From Thiocapsa roseopersicina (GTDB lineage: Bacteria; Pseudomonadota; Gammaproteobacteria; Chromatiales; Chromatiaceae): a DNA stretch of 64,000 bases. The stretch spans positions 161,840-225,839 of the forward strand of contig NZ_FNNZ01000006.1 of NCBI RefSeq assembly GCF_900106925.1. Reading direction: 5' to 3'. The notes under the pieces were generated by a model. It was not told the DNA's origin. It saw only the letters and a list, made by a program, of their open reading frames with translations, and did no database searches. Below, one piece after another: positions 36,183 to 45,725 of this stretch. The position numbers were made by a program, and so were the translations under genes. How positions within the stretch are numbered: position 1 is the stretch's first letter; the number at the start of each line of letters is the position of its first letter.

Positions 36183-37637
36183 TCACTCGAACCCGGAAGG
36201 CGCGCCCTGATGCCAATGCGTCACATGCTGAAAGCGATGCGCGACATTCAGCAGGCGGGCCTCCTGAAAATAGTTGCCGATGATCTGCAAACCGACCGGC
36301 AGCCCGTCGACCGGCTCGACCGGGATCGACATCCCGGGCAGACCCGCGAGGTTAGTCGCGATGGTATAGATGTCGTTGAGATACATGGCCACCGGGTCGT
36401 CCATCTTGGCCCCGAGCTCAAACGCGGTCGTCGGCGCGGTCGGACCCATGATGACGTCGACATCCTCGAAGGCGCGCGTGAAGTCGTCGGCAATGAGATG
36501 TCGAATCTTCTGCGCCTTCAAATAGTAGGCGTCGTAATAGCCCGCAGAGAGCACATAGGTGCCGATCATGACGCGTCGCTGCACCTCGGCACCGAAGCCC
36601 TCGGCGCGACTGCGCTTATACAGGTCTTCGAGATCCTTCGGATTCTCGCATCGGTGGCCGTAACGCACTCCGTCGAAACGCGCCAGGTTGGACGAGCACT
36701 CGGCCGGTGCAACGACATAGTAGACCGGCACCGAGAGCGGACTGTTCGGCAGGCTGATCTCCTTCACCTTGGCACCGAGTCGCTCGTACTCCTTGATCGC
36801 GTCCTGCACGGAGGCCGCCACGCGCGGATCGAGCCCCTCGCCGAAATACTCCTTCGGCAAACCGATGCGCAGGCCCGCGATGTCGTCGTCGAGCGCATCG
36901 ACGTAGTCGGGCACGTCGACATCGGCGCTGGTGGAGTCGCGCGGGTCAAACCCGGCCATCTCGTCGAGCAGACAGGCCGCATCCGCCGCCGAGCGGGCCA
37001 GCACGCCGGCCTGATCCAGCGACGAGGCGAAGGCGATCATGCCCCAGCGCGAGCAACGCCCGTAGGTCGGCTTGATGCCGGTGATACCGCAAAGCGCCGC
37101 AGGCTGGCGGATCGATCCGCCCGTATCCGTCCCGGTGGCCGCCGCGCAGAGCCGTGCGGCGACCGCCGCGGCCGATCCGCCCGAGGAGCCGCCCGGCACG
37201 CGATCCGCGTCCCAGGGGTTGTGGACAGGCCCGTAATAGCTCGTCTCGTTCGACGAGCCCATGGCGAACTCGTCCATGTTCGTCTTGCCCAAGACCACCG
37301 CCCCGGCCGCGGCGAGGCGCTCGACGACCGTCGCATCGTAAGGGGCGACGAAGTTGTCCAGCATCCGCGAGCCACAACTGGTCTTGATCCCCGCCGTGCA
37401 GAAGATGTCCTTGTGCGCGATCGGGATGCCGGCGAGCGGCCCGGCATCGCCCGAGGCGATGGCGCGATCGGCACGCTCCGCCGCCGCTAGGGCGGATTCG
37501 CTCGCGACGCTGATGAAGCTGTTCAGGCGCCGATCCAGGCGCGCGATGCGCTCCAGATAGTGACGGGTGAGCTCTACGCTCGAGTATGTGCGCAGCCTCA
37601 GCTCCGCGGCCATTTGGGCGATCGATTTGTTCTGCAT
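36183..37637 (-). CDS. gatA: Asp-tRNA(Asn)/Glu-tRNA(Gln) amidotransferase subunit A
   Basis: 484-aa amidase-signature enzyme that releases ammonia from glutamine. The Ser-cisSer-Lys triad is present: Lys in [12 protein letters not shown] and the serines in [16 protein letters not shown] with [12 protein letters not shown]. It lies 12 bases after gatC and 101 bases before gatB. The length is normal. Confidence 0.97.
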   Translation of the reverse strand: MQNKSIAQMAAELRLRTYSSVELTRHYLERIARLDRRLNSFISVASESALAAAERADRAIASGDAGPLAGIPIAHKDIFCTAGIKTSCGSRMLDNFVAPYDATVVERLAAAGAVVLGKTNMDEFAMGSSNETSYYGPVHNPWDADRVPGGSSGGSAAAVAARLCAAATGTDTGGSIRQPAALCGITGIKPTYGRCSRWGMIAFASSLDQAGVLARSAADAACLLDEMAGFDPRDSTSADVDVPDYVDALDDDIAGLRIGLPKEYFGEGLDPRVAASVQDAIKEYERLGAKVKEISLPNSPLSVPVYYVVAPAECSSNLARFDGVRYGHRCENPKDLEDLYKRSRAEGFGAEVQRRVMIGTYVLSAGYYDAYYLKAQKIRHLIADDFTRAFEDVDVIMGPTAPTTAFELGAKMDDPVAMYLNDIYTIATNLAGLPGMSIPVEPVDGLPVGLQIIGNYFQEARLLNVAHRFQHVTHWHQGAPSGFE

Positions 37638-37649
37638 GAGTACTCGCCG

Positions 37650-37937
37650 TCAGTCGATGACCTTGGGAACCAGATACAGCCCGTCCTCGGTCAAGGGGGC
37701 GATCGCCTGGAACAGCTCGCGTCGGTCGTGCTCCGACACCCGATCCGGACGCAGACGTTGGCTCATGTGCAGCGGGTGGGCCATCGGCTCCACGCCGGTG
37801 GTGTCGACCGCGTCCATCTGCGCAACCAGGTCGAGGATGTTGGAGAGATCCGCGGCGTAGCGCTCGATCGACTCGGGTGCGATCTCGAGCCGCGCCAGGT
37901 GGGCGATCTTCTCGATGTCGGAAGCATCCAATGACAT
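37650..37937 (-). CDS. gatC: Asp-tRNA(Asn)/Glu-tRNA(Gln) amidotransferase subunit C
   Basis: 95-aa belt subunit that holds GatA and GatB together. It begins [19 protein letters not shown] and contains [15 protein letters not shown] and the terminal [11 protein letters not shown], all typical of GatC. I use the ATG at 37937; the longer open frame upstream is not conserved-looking. It heads the gat operon and is divergent from tRNA-Phe. Confidence 0.95.
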   Translation of the reverse strand: MSLDASDIEKIAHLARLEIAPESIERYAADLSNILDLVAQMDAVDTTGVEPMAHPLHMSQRLRPDRVSEHDRRELFQAIAPLTEDGLYLVPKVID

Positions 37938-38070
37938 GACCGATCCAGCTTGATTGACAAGCCGCGCAACATAGCACAGGCGCGCGAGACGCGGAACGTG
38001 CGGGAGCCCCGCGCGACGCGACGGGCTCGACCTTGGGGCCGAACTTAGCTTGATCGCTCGATCGTAAGTC

Positions 38071-38099
38071 TTGACGACTTGGCTTCTTGCGGCTTTAAT
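38071..38099 (+). promoter_or_regulatory. Sigma70-type promoter for tRNA-Phe
   Basis: TTGACG (38071-38076), 17-base spacer and TTTAAT (38094-38099) match the -35/-10 consensus well. Transcription would begin near 38106, giving a leader of about 34 bases before the mature tRNA. Confidence 0.6.
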
Positions 38100-38139
38100 A
38101 TGCGGCTTCGCCACCCGCAACGGGGGTGAAGTTCAAAAC

Positions 38140-38215
<76 letters not shown>

Positions 38216-38957
38216 TCAAAACAATGGCTTGCAATCATAACGCGCTTAGAGTTCAAACTTGGGGACCCCAGGGGGAGCTTTGTGCGGGCTGACTCGCTGA
38301 CCCTCCCTTTCTTCACTTCATCGATTAATTGATTGCGAGGCTTCGCCTCAGACCGACGAGCCATGGGTAGCGGGCTCATAGGCTAAACTCTCGGCACAGG
38401 CTCCGTTCAGCCAACGAACGCTCTGGGAGTAAACGCGTAAGACCCAACGCGGCTATACACGTGACCTATTTATGTTGCGATGCGATGCGTCGGTAAGCTA
38501 ACTGCAATTGCCTTCTCAGGCACGTGCCGCCCGCAGCACGGCCCAGCCAGCTTCCGAGCAATATCTTGCCATCTGGCGACAGGGCTCTGTTTGCGTCCCG
38601 TAAAAATTTGACTCGTTTGCAACAAGTTTTCACCCTCAAGGAATCCTAGATTGCCCTCCGTTGCGATCGCTGTTGTCGCTTACTTTATTCCACGGGAATT
38701 TCTCAGAGTAATCTGCGCTGACCCTACCGGATTCGCCCACCGCTGTTGCGAGTGCCTGCGGTCCAGGCGGTCTTGGGTCGGTTCAGCCGGTCCCAACGGC
38801 AGTAACCGGCCAGTAGCGGACGGTCGCGCCTCCACACGTTGCGTTCGCTGTGGGACAGGAACCAGACCCTCGTCGGCAGGGAGCCGACTTAAAGCTCACT
38901 AGGCCATAGGGAGATCTCATCGAACCTTATCTCCAGCTAAGTCAGGCGCCCAAAATC
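38216..38957. other. 742-bp interval after tRNA-Phe, no gene supported
   Basis: Less GC-rich than the surroundings. The only open frame of note (38651-38902, plus strand, TTG start) gives a cysteine- and arginine-rich peptide resembling no family I know, so I leave it uncalled. The composition and the position next to a tRNA would fit decayed foreign DNA, but no integrase, transposase or attachment repeat is visible. Confidence 0.4.
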
Positions 38958-38979
38958 GGACGCCGAAAAAACGGCGTCC
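38958..38979 (-). terminator. Rho-independent terminator of the PEP-CTERM-like gene
   Basis: Stem GGACGCCG / CGGCGTCC with a six-base loop. Read on the minus strand it is followed by GATTTTGG. It lies about 58 bases beyond the stop at 39037. The downstream T-run is short, so strength is uncertain. Confidence 0.55.
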
Positions 38980-39036
38980 TGATCAAGTGAGAGGTCGGAG
39001 TTACGGTAGTCACCGGCACCTGAGCCGGCGCATGGC

Positions 39037-39747
39037 TCAGCGCCGCCGACGCGCGTAGAAGCCGCCGAGACCGAGCAGGCCCGCCAGCAGTGTCAGCAGG
39101 CCGGGGGCGGAGAGGACGGGGATCGGGGCCGGCTCAGAAACCTCGCGCGCGCCCATCGCGATCTGTTTGCCAGCCTCTGTTTCGTATGCATATCCATTAA
39201 CCGTCCAGGTCACTTCAGCATCGATTCCAGTGCCGGTCAGATTGGTGAAGGTCTCTATGTAGCCATATTTCGTACCGTTGTCGCTTGTATCCACAAACCG
39301 AAAAGGGATGTAGGTTGGATCTGTGCGAAGATATATTGCGTTTCCACTGCTACCCGTAGCTAATGAGGTGATATTTCCTCCGAAGCCACCTACCACTACG
39401 CCTGTGTCAGATACTCCTTCGTCCCAAGTTTCCCTAACTGCCAACGCATAAGTATAAAACAATGAACCAACCACAGTTCGCTGAAAGACTGCGCCGCTCA
39501 TGGTAGAGGAGTAAATTTGAAAGAAATTCCGAGGTGACGAAAAGGTCTGCGCCAGTATCACATTTGCTTCGCCGGGAAGATCCAGGGTCAACAGCTCGCC
39601 GAAAGTAACAGCCGTCGTCCCAAAGGTGTAGCTCTTTGGCGTTCCGCCAAAGTCATCATAGACAATCGCGGCAGGGGCCACAGAGGCTCCAGTTGTCAAT
39701 CCCACCACGGTCAGGATCAAAATGCTGGTTTTTTGAAACATTTTCAT
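39037..39747 (-). CDS. Exported protein with PEP-CTERM-like sorting tail
   Basis: 236-aa protein. A signal peptide (about 1-27, ending near APAAI) is followed by a beta-rich body with no recognised domain. A C-terminal sorting-type tail ends it: EPAPIPVLSAPG, a hydrophobic helix LLTLLAGLLGLGGF and the cluster ARRRR. This is the tripartite layout used by exosortase systems, in a variant between the PEP-CTERM and IPTL-CTERM forms. No exosortase is in this window. It is A+T-richer than its neighbours. Function of the body unknown. Confidence 0.78.
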   Translation of the reverse strand: MKMFQKTSILILTVVGLTTGASVAPAAIVYDDFGGTPKSYTFGTTAVTFGELLTLDLPGEANVILAQTFSSPRNFFQIYSSTMSGAVFQRTVVGSLFYTYALAVRETWDEGVSDTGVVVGGFGGNITSLATGSSGNAIYLRTDPTYIPFRFVDTSDNGTKYGYIETFTNLTGTGIDAEVTWTVNGYAYETEAGKQIAMGAREVSEPAPIPVLSAPGLLTLLAGLLGLGGFYARRRR

Positions 39748-39860
39748 GCGCGCACTCTTTACTTGATTGAAAATCGCGTTTCAGGCGATTGGGGCGCCTG
39801 CCCCTGGAGATCGTTCTGGCGTACTGTTGGCATAGTAAGGCACGGTGCGTTTGACCCGAT

Positions 39861-39946
39861 GCGAATAAATTCGCACCTACGCTTGATCGTTGGCCAAGAT
39901 ATTACACGACACGGACACGCATCCGTAGGTGCGAATTTATTCGCAC
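39861..39946. repeat. REP-like inverted pair (BIME), second copy
   Basis: GCGAATAAATTCGCACCTAC (39861-39880) and its inverted partner beginning GTAGGTGCGAATTTATTCGC at 39925 (to 39946), 44 bases apart. The unit sequence is the same as in the pair at 18792-18885, but here both units face away from each other, opposite to that pair. Confidence 0.85.
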
Positions 39947-39995
39947 GAGCATGAACAAGAACACAAGCAACCGCGAACGCAACCGGCGCACACGA

Positions 39996-40019
39996 AAAAG
40001 GGGCCTCACGGCCCCTTTT
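39996..40019 (-). terminator. Rho-independent terminator of hppA
   Basis: Perfect 10-bp stem AAAAGGGGCC / GGCCCCTTTT with a four-base loop. Read on the minus strand it ends in a run of T, about 20 bases after the hppA stop. Classic intrinsic terminator. Confidence 0.88.
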
Positions 40020-40040
40020 CAAACACCGTACCGGATGCGA

Positions 40041-42047
40041 TCAGCCCAACAGCGGTGCAATCGTCAAACTGACGATGGCCATGACGTTGATGAGGATGTT
40101 CATCGAGGGGCCGGAGGTGTCCTTGAAGGGATCGCCGACGGTGTCGCCCACGACGGTGGCCGAGTGCACGGTCGAGCCCTTGCCGCCGAGGTTGCCCTTT
40201 TCGACAAACTTCTTGGCGTTGTCCCAGGCGCCGCCCGCGTTGGCCATCATCAGCGCGAGCAGCACGCCGGCGAGCAGGGCGCCGCCGAGCATGCCGCCCA
40301 AGGCCTCCGGACCGATGCCGAAGCCGACGACTGCGGGCGCGCTGACGGCGATAACGCCGGGCAGGATCATTCGCTTGATCGCCGCCGTGGTGGCGATGTC
40401 GATGCAGCGGGCGGTATCCGGCTTGGCCGTGCCTTCGAGAAGGCCCGGGATCTCGTGGAACTGCCGACGGATCTCGTTGATCATCTCGAAGGCGGCGTCG
40501 CCGACCGCGGTCATGGTGATGGCCGCGATCAGGAAGGGAATCGCACCGCCGATCAGCATGCCCATCAAGACGTCCGGATCACCCAGGCTCAAGGCGAAGT
40601 CCGGGATCATCACATGCAGCGTCTCGATGTAGGCCGCGATGATGGTCAAGGCCGCCAGTGCCGCGGCACCGATCGCGAAGCCCTTGCCGATGGCCGCCGT
40701 GGTGTTGCCCAGCTCGTCGAGCGAGTCGGTGATCTTGCGGGTCTCCGCACCCAAACCGCCCATCTCGGCGATCCCGCCGGCGTTGTCCGCGACCGGACCG
40801 TAGGCGTCGATGGCCATGGTGATGCCCACCGTGGCCAACATGCCGACCGCCGCGATACCCACGCCGTAGAGACCGGCCATGTGGCTCGAGACATAGATGA
40901 TCAGGGCAATGGTCAGCACCGGGATGACGACCGACTGCATGCCGACGGCCAAGCCCGAGATCATGACGGTCGCCGGACCCGTCTCGCCCGACTTGGCGAT
41001 GCGGCGCACCGGCGCGGCAGAGGTGTAGTACTCGGTCACCAGACCGATGATGATGCCGCCGACCGCACCGGCGAGAACCGACCACCAGATGTAGTTGGAG
41101 ACATCGATCATCCAGACGACCAGGAAGGAGACGGCGATAAAGAGCAGCGTGGCCCCGATGGTGCCCGTGCGCAGCGCCGTGGCCGGCTTGTTGGCCGAGA
41201 CGGACTTGACGAGAAAGATACCCGCCAGCGAGCAGAGCAGACCGGCCGAGGCCAGCGCCAGCGGCAGGAACATCAGCGAGGACTGCGCGCCCAACACGGC
41301 CAGAGTCGTGGCCGACATGGTCGCGGCGATCGCGATGGTGGCGATCTGCGCGCCGCAATAGGACTCGAAGATGTCCGAGCCCATACCGGCGACGTCGCCG
41401 ACGTTGTCGCCGACGTTGTCCGCGATGACGCCCGGGTTGCGTGGATCGTCTTCGGGAATGCCGGCCTCGATCTTGCCGACCAGGTCCGCGCCGACGTCGG
41501 CACTCTTGGTGAAGATACCGCCGCCGACACGATAAAAGAGGGCGACCGACGAGGCACCGACGCCGAAGCCGTGGATGGCGTGCGATGCCTCGGGATTACC
41601 ACCGAAGAAGAAATAGAGGAAACCCAGACCCAGCAGACCCAGCGAGGCGACCAAGAGACCCATGACCGAGCCGCCGTAGAAGGCGACCGTCAAGGCAGCG
41701 GGTGCGCCCAGCGTATGTGCAGCGGTAGTGGTGCGGACGTTGGCCTTGGTTGCCGAAAACATCCCGAGAAAACCGGCGCTTGCGGACGCGGTCGCACCGA
41801 TGACGAAGGCCAGTCCGGTCTTCCATCCCAAGAACCACGTCAGCAGCACGAGCACGACGACGCAGAAGATGCCCAACAGCATCATCTCGCGCTTCATGAA
41901 CACCATGGCGCCGAGATGGATCTCGTCGGCGATCGCTTTAACCTTGTCTTCCCCTTCGGGATAGGCCAAAACCAACTTGAAAATATAGTAGGCCGCCCAT
42001 AGCCCGAACATGCCGAGCAGCAGCGGGATCAACGCGTTGAAGGACAT
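40041..42047 (-). CDS. hppA: Membrane-bound ion-pumping pyrophosphatase, K+-dependent type
   Basis: 668-aa protein with about 16 helices that couples pyrophosphate hydrolysis to H+ or Na+ pumping. The active-site acidic loops [33 protein letters not shown] and [16 protein letters not shown] are intact. At the K+-determining site the sequence reads [14 protein letters not shown] (about residue 445): Ala and Gly at the two diagnostic positions mark the K+-dependent class, where K+-independent enzymes have Lys and Thr. All known Na+ pumps of this family are K+-dependent, but so are some H+ pumps. A strong terminator follows. Confidence 0.96.
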   Translation of the reverse strand: MSFNALIPLLLGMFGLWAAYYIFKLVLAYPEGEDKVKAIADEIHLGAMVFMKREMMLLGIFCVVVLVLLTWFLGWKTGLAFVIGATASASAGFLGMFSATKANVRTTTAAHTLGAPAALTVAFYGGSVMGLLVASLGLLGLGFLYFFFGGNPEASHAIHGFGVGASSVALFYRVGGGIFTKSADVGADLVGKIEAGIPEDDPRNPGVIADNVGDNVGDVAGMGSDIFESYCGAQIATIAIAATMSATTLAVLGAQSSLMFLPLALASAGLLCSLAGIFLVKSVSANKPATALRTGTIGATLLFIAVSFLVVWMIDVSNYIWWSVLAGAVGGIIIGLVTEYYTSAAPVRRIAKSGETGPATVMISGLAVGMQSVVIPVLTIALIIYVSSHMAGLYGVGIAAVGMLATVGITMAIDAYGPVADNAGGIAEMGGLGAETRKITDSLDELGNTTAAIGKGFAIGAAALAALTIIAAYIETLHVMIPDFALSLGDPDVLMGMLIGGAIPFLIAAITMTAVGDAAFEMINEIRRQFHEIPGLLEGTAKPDTARCIDIATTAAIKRMILPGVIAVSAPAVVGFGIGPEALGGMLGGALLAGVLLALMMANAGGAWDNAKKFVEKGNLGGKGSTVHSATVVGDTVGDPFKDTSGPSMNILINVMAIVSLTIAPLLG

Positions 42048-42161
42048 TGGATCTCCTCAGTTCATCGGTCGTTTTGGTGATAAAACCGCAAGGTTTATAG
42101 CAAATATCGCCCGGAAAAGCGATTCGACCGTCATTGAGCTGTCACATACAAACCATTGATA

Positions 42162-43283
42162 TCAATCGCCGCCGGAACCTGACAGGGTTGCAGTGGAAAG
42201 GGTGCTCGCGGATGAGCCGGGCCGGGATGGCGTGCTCGAGGAGGCGCCGCCCAAGTCTGCCAGACGGCGTTCCAGGCGGTCGATCGTCTGCTGCTGGCGC
42301 TCGACCTGTTTGAGCAACGCGGGAAGTCGAATCAGTGCTGCGCTTTCGCGAAGGGCTTGTTTGACCGGACGCGCGGGTGTCCCGAAGACGGCGACCCCGG
42401 CGGGAATATCCTTGACGACGCCGGTTTGCCCTCCGATGCGTGCGCCGTCGCCGACCGTCACGTGATCGGAAATCGCAACCTGCCCGGCCACCACAACGCC
42501 TTGCCCGAGCTTCGAGCTGCCCGCAATGCCGGATTGGCTGACCAGAATGCTGTGCGGACCGATATCGACGTTGTGGGCGACCTGGACCAGATTGTCGATC
42601 TTGGTGCCCCGACCGATTCGCGTCATGCCCAGCGTGGCCCGGTCGACACAGCTGTTGCAGCCGATCTCCACATCGTCCTCGATCACCACCCGTCCGAGCT
42701 GCGGAATCTTGCGGTGCGCCGTCCCGTCCCAGCGGAAGCCGAACCCGTCGCCGCCGATGCGTGCACCCGGATGCAGGATGCAGCGATGACCCAAAGTCGA
42801 GTCGCGTAGGATGCTGACGTTGGACCCGATCAGACAGTCGTTGCCGATCTGCACCCCGACGCCGAGGTAAGACCCTGGGCCGATGCGCGAGCCCGAGCCG
42901 ATTCGGGCATCCACATCGATCACCACGCCGGCACCGACCTCCACATCCTCCCCGAGCTGTGCTGTAGGATGTACCGATGCACTCGGATGAATGCCCTGGC
43001 TCGCCGCAACCGGAGCGAACCAATCCGCAATCTCGAAGAAGAGATTGCGCGGCTCGGCAACGCGCAGCAGCCGCTTGCCGAGGACATCCGGAAAGCTTTC
43101 GCCGACCAGAACGAGCGCAGCCGCGCTGCTCGCCACGGCATCTGCTTGGCTCGCCTCTTCGGCGAAACACAGATCCTGCGAGCCGGCTTGGTCAAGCGTA
43201 TTGACGCCGCGGATCTCCGCGTCGTCGGGGGCCGCGAGTACGAGTTGCAGCCGGTCGTAGAGATCTTGGATGGAGAGTGTCAT
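42162..43283 (-). CDS. lpxD: UDP-3-O-(3-hydroxyacyl)glucosamine N-acyltransferase LpxD
   Basis: 373-aa lipid A enzyme that adds the N-linked hydroxyacyl chain. An N-terminal uridine-binding domain (1-100) is followed by a left-handed beta helix of hexapeptide repeats (about 105-310), with GGDGFGF and the catalytic-His region [15 protein letters not shown]. The last ~60 residues form a helix ([19 protein letters not shown]) and a Ser/Thr-rich tail. The start at 43283 overlaps the upstream gene by ATGA. It is not in the usual bamA-skp-lpxD-fabZ cluster. Confidence 0.94.
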   Translation of the reverse strand: MTLSIQDLYDRLQLVLAAPDDAEIRGVNTLDQAGSQDLCFAEEASQADAVASSAAALVLVGESFPDVLGKRLLRVAEPRNLFFEIADWFAPVAASQGIHPSASVHPTAQLGEDVEVGAGVVIDVDARIGSGSRIGPGSYLGVGVQIGNDCLIGSNVSILRDSTLGHRCILHPGARIGGDGFGFRWDGTAHRKIPQLGRVVIEDDVEIGCNSCVDRATLGMTRIGRGTKIDNLVQVAHNVDIGPHSILVSQSGIAGSSKLGQGVVVAGQVAISDHVTVGDGARIGGQTGVVKDIPAGVAVFGTPARPVKQALRESAALIRLPALLKQVERQQQTIDRLERRLADLGGASSSTPSRPGSSASTLSTATLSGSGGD

Positions 43284-43984
43284 GGTGCGGGCCAGTAAAA
43301 GGATTCGGCCACGGCCCCGGTCGTCGGGAGCGTAACATTGCGGGTCTGTGCCTGTCCGGCATGCTCGACCGTCAGGACATAGTCGCCGGGGGCGAGATTG
43401 GCGTAGAGCCAGGGGCCGACGGTCACGGTGCTGAGCAGTGTCGGTCCGGCTGCATCCTGTATCTGCACGCGGATGTTGGACAGATAGGCCCCGGACCCGG
43501 CAACGGCGAACAAGAGCCGCAGGTTGTACTGAGACTTCACCTGCTCCATCGCCTCGCGCTCGGAGGCACCGATCCCTCCGCTGACGTGCGGAACCCCGAG
43601 GGTCGACTGGCCGGGAAGCCGTCGCTCCATAGCGGGTGCGGGCGGCGGCGCAGTCAGCGGCTCCGGCGCCGAGACCGCCTCGGGAGTCGGGATGGAGACA
43701 ACCGGAGGAACCGGCGCCGTGCTTGGCTCCGCGACAGCAGGCGCCCCCGGCAAAATCGCCCCGCCGGGCAGCACAGTCCCCGGAGGCAACACCATGCCCT
43801 CCTCGAGCACGATCCCGCCGGGCAGAGTCCTCCCTTCGGGCGCAATCGCCCACTCGACCGTCGGTTGAGCGACCGGAGCCGGTGCCTGTACCTCCTGTCC
43901 GGTCGGCTGCTGCGCCAAGGCGGCCCCCGAGCCGAGCCAAGCCAACATCACCGCAACCTCGAACCTCTTGTCGCGTCGCCGCAT
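43280..43984 (-). CDS. Proline-rich exported protein of unknown function, coupled to lpxD
   Basis: 234 aa. A signal peptide (about 1-24, [13 protein letters not shown]) is followed by a Pro/Ala-rich stretch (25-130) that includes low-complexity repeats of the LPGG/VLPPG kind. A compact C-terminal domain (about 140-234) ends in a beta-rich part that resembles carboxypeptidase-regulatory or Ig-like folds ([20 protein letters not shown]). The stop overlaps the lpxD start, implying coupled translation with a lipid A gene. I do not recognise the family; an envelope role is inferred from the neighbour and the signal peptide. Confidence 0.72.
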   Translation of the reverse strand: MRRRDKRFEVAVMLAWLGSGAALAQQPTGQEVQAPAPVAQPTVEWAIAPEGRTLPGGIVLEEGMVLPPGTVLPGGAILPGAPAVAEPSTAPVPPVVSIPTPEAVSAPEPLTAPPPAPAMERRLPGQSTLGVPHVSGGIGASEREAMEQVKSQYNLRLLFAVAGSGAYLSNIRVQIQDAAGPTLLSTVTVGPWLYANLAPGDYVLTVEHAGQAQTRNVTLPTTGAVAESFYWPAP

Positions 43985-44067
43985 CGATCACTAGCCTCCT
44001 AAAAAAATGACATCAACTCAGGCGATTACGGGAATAAGTATTCCGGCTGCATATGGGTGCAGAACCT

Positions 44068-44093
44068 GTAGGGGCGACTAAAGTCGCCCCTAC
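44068..44093. repeat. REP-like palindrome GTAGGGGCGACT
   Basis: 26-bp palindrome: GTAGGGGCGACT, AA, AGTCGCCCCTAC. It has the same GTAGG start and palindromic layout as the GTAGGTGCGAAT units but a different core, so it may be a related REP subfamily. Only one copy of this type was seen here. Confidence 0.75.
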
Positions 44094-44146
44094 TCCCCTA
44101 CGCCCCCGCCCCCGTACGCCTCGCTAGACCCTTTCCCTGAGATCAC

Positions 44147-44235
44147 CTTAAAACGCGTCCGCTCCAAGCCGAGCGGACAAGGCCAAGCGCTACCGACACG
44201 AAAACATCCCATAAACCATCGGGACGCGTTTTAAG
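44147..44235. repeat. Palindromic CGCGTC-family element G (unpaired)
   Basis: 89-bp element with arms CTTAAAACGCGTCC (44147-44160) and GGACGCGTTTTAAG (44222-44235), exact complements. It overlaps the TAA stop codon (44231-44233) of the RNA methyltransferase gene. No second element lies within the usual 20-27 bases. The interior is unlike the other copies. Confidence 0.86.
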
Positions 44236-45715
44236 CCGCGCAGCCACTCCAACGGCTCGGAAACAAACTCTCGATCACCCCGGAGCGATGCAGCACACCC
44301 ACACCCAGCACATGACCACGATAGCTCACGATGATCTGTCCCGTCGGCGTGGCGGCCCGTTGCTCGGGTGTCGGGTCGAAGATCTCACGTCGCAGGTAAC
44401 GATCGCGCTGCTCGGTATCCAATGAGACACCGAAACGCGTGATATCGCGCCCGAAGAGCAGAGAGCCGCCGGTGCTGGGCTTAGGCGGTCGCACATTGGT
44501 ACGATGAAAGAACAAACCGCTCGACTCGGCCGCGGGAACCGCAGGCGGTGCGTGATCGGCGGCCATCAGGTGCAATCCACGTCGGGTTTGGCGGTTGGCG
44601 CGGTAGTCGACCCAATAATCCCCGCCCAGGCCGTATTTGTCGTCGAGACCGGCGAGCCATTCCGCAGCATCCGTGTCGTCCAGGACGGCCGACTCGGGCG
44701 TCGGCTCCGCGGGGCAGCCCGTATTCTTCTCCAGGATCGCCATGAAGAAGCCGCCGGTGTCGCGATGGTGGGGCCAGATCCGCAGACATTGCGCCAGCTC
44801 GGGCGGAAGATCCCGGCCGTTCCAATGGGTGACGCCCGGCATCGCGACGAAACCCGGAACCGATGCGGGCACCAGGCGCAGCATGCCGGTGTGCTCGGCG
44901 AGGATGTCGGCCACCACCAGCTCGTTCTCCTCCGGCGCGAAGGTACAGGTGGAATAGAGGATGCGCCCGCCCGGACGACAGCGCTGCACCGCCTTGCGCA
45001 GCAGCGCCCGCTGGCGCGGCCCCAGGCGAAGCGCACTGTTCGGATCCAGCCGGGGCAACAAGGATGGCGTGCGCCGCAGCGTGCCCTCGCTCGAGCAGGG
45101 TGCGTCGACCAGGATGCGGTCGAACTGACCGCTCGCACTCGGCCAGTTGGCGCCGTCGCAGCAGGTCGTGGTGACGTTGACCACACCCAGCCGGTCGAGA
45201 TTACCCTGGAGCGCCTTGATGCGCGCGTGGGCGATGTCGTTCGCGACGAGCGTCCCGCGATTGCCCAGAGCAAAGGCGATCTGCGCGGTCTTGCCGCCGG
45301 GTGCGGCGCAGAGATCCAACACCCGCTGACCGGGTGCCAGGTCCATCAGCATCGCGGGCAGCTGCGAGACCTCTTCCTGTGCATGGGCAAGACCGGCACA
45401 GTACCACCAGTTGCGCCCGGCCTTGGTCTCCTCGGGGAGTCGCAAGGCAGCGGGCAGACCGGGCAGGGGTTGCGCCTCCAGACCCTGCTCGGCCAGCAGG
45501 TCGGCCAGCTCGGCGACCGAGATCCGCGTCGGGTTGGCCCAGATGCAGGGCGGCAGCGGTCGGCCAAGCGCCGCGGCGAAGGCGTCCCAATCGTCGACCA
45601 AGGTGCGATAACGGGCCAAGGGCGAGGCGGCGATCTCCTCGGGAGTGATAAGCGCAGTCGCCTTCGAGCGCGAGAGACGCACGCTCTGCGGACGCAATTC
45701 GGTGGATAGAGTCAT
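44231..45715 (-). CDS. RsmF-like rRNA (cytosine-C5) methyltransferase
   Basis: 494-aa NOL1/NOP2/Sun-family enzyme. The SAM motif VLDLCAAPGGKTAQIAFAL, the PCSSEGT motif with the first Cys, and YSTCTFAPEENE with the catalytic Cys are intact. The C-terminal ~130 residues form a PUA-like RNA-binding part, which together with length points to RsmF (YebU), acting on 16S rRNA. RsmB is less likely because its N-terminal NusB-like domain is absent. The stop codon lies inside palindromic element G. It is 10 bases after rimK-like on the same strand, so they are probably cotranscribed. Confidence 0.9.
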   Translation of the reverse strand: MTLSTELRPQSVRLSRSKATALITPEEIAASPLARYRTLVDDWDAFAAALGRPLPPCIWANPTRISVAELADLLAEQGLEAQPLPGLPAALRLPEETKAGRNWWYCAGLAHAQEEVSQLPAMLMDLAPGQRVLDLCAAPGGKTAQIAFALGNRGTLVANDIAHARIKALQGNLDRLGVVNVTTTCCDGANWPSASGQFDRILVDAPCSSEGTLRRTPSLLPRLDPNSALRLGPRQRALLRKAVQRCRPGGRILYSTCTFAPEENELVVADILAEHTGMLRLVPASVPGFVAMPGVTHWNGRDLPPELAQCLRIWPHHRDTGGFFMAILEKNTGCPAEPTPESAVLDDTDAAEWLAGLDDKYGLGGDYWVDYRANRQTRRGLHLMAADHAPPAVPAAESSGLFFHRTNVRPPKPSTGGSLLFGRDITRFGVSLDTEQRDRYLRREIFDPTPEQRAATPTGQIIVSYRGHVLGVGVLHRSGVIESLFPSRWSGCAA

Positions 45716-45725
45716 CGTATTCCAG

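Noticed and set aside
38651..38902. Possible small gene after tRNA-Phe
   Set aside because: TTG start, no ribosome-binding site, no recognisable family; composition-driven open frame.
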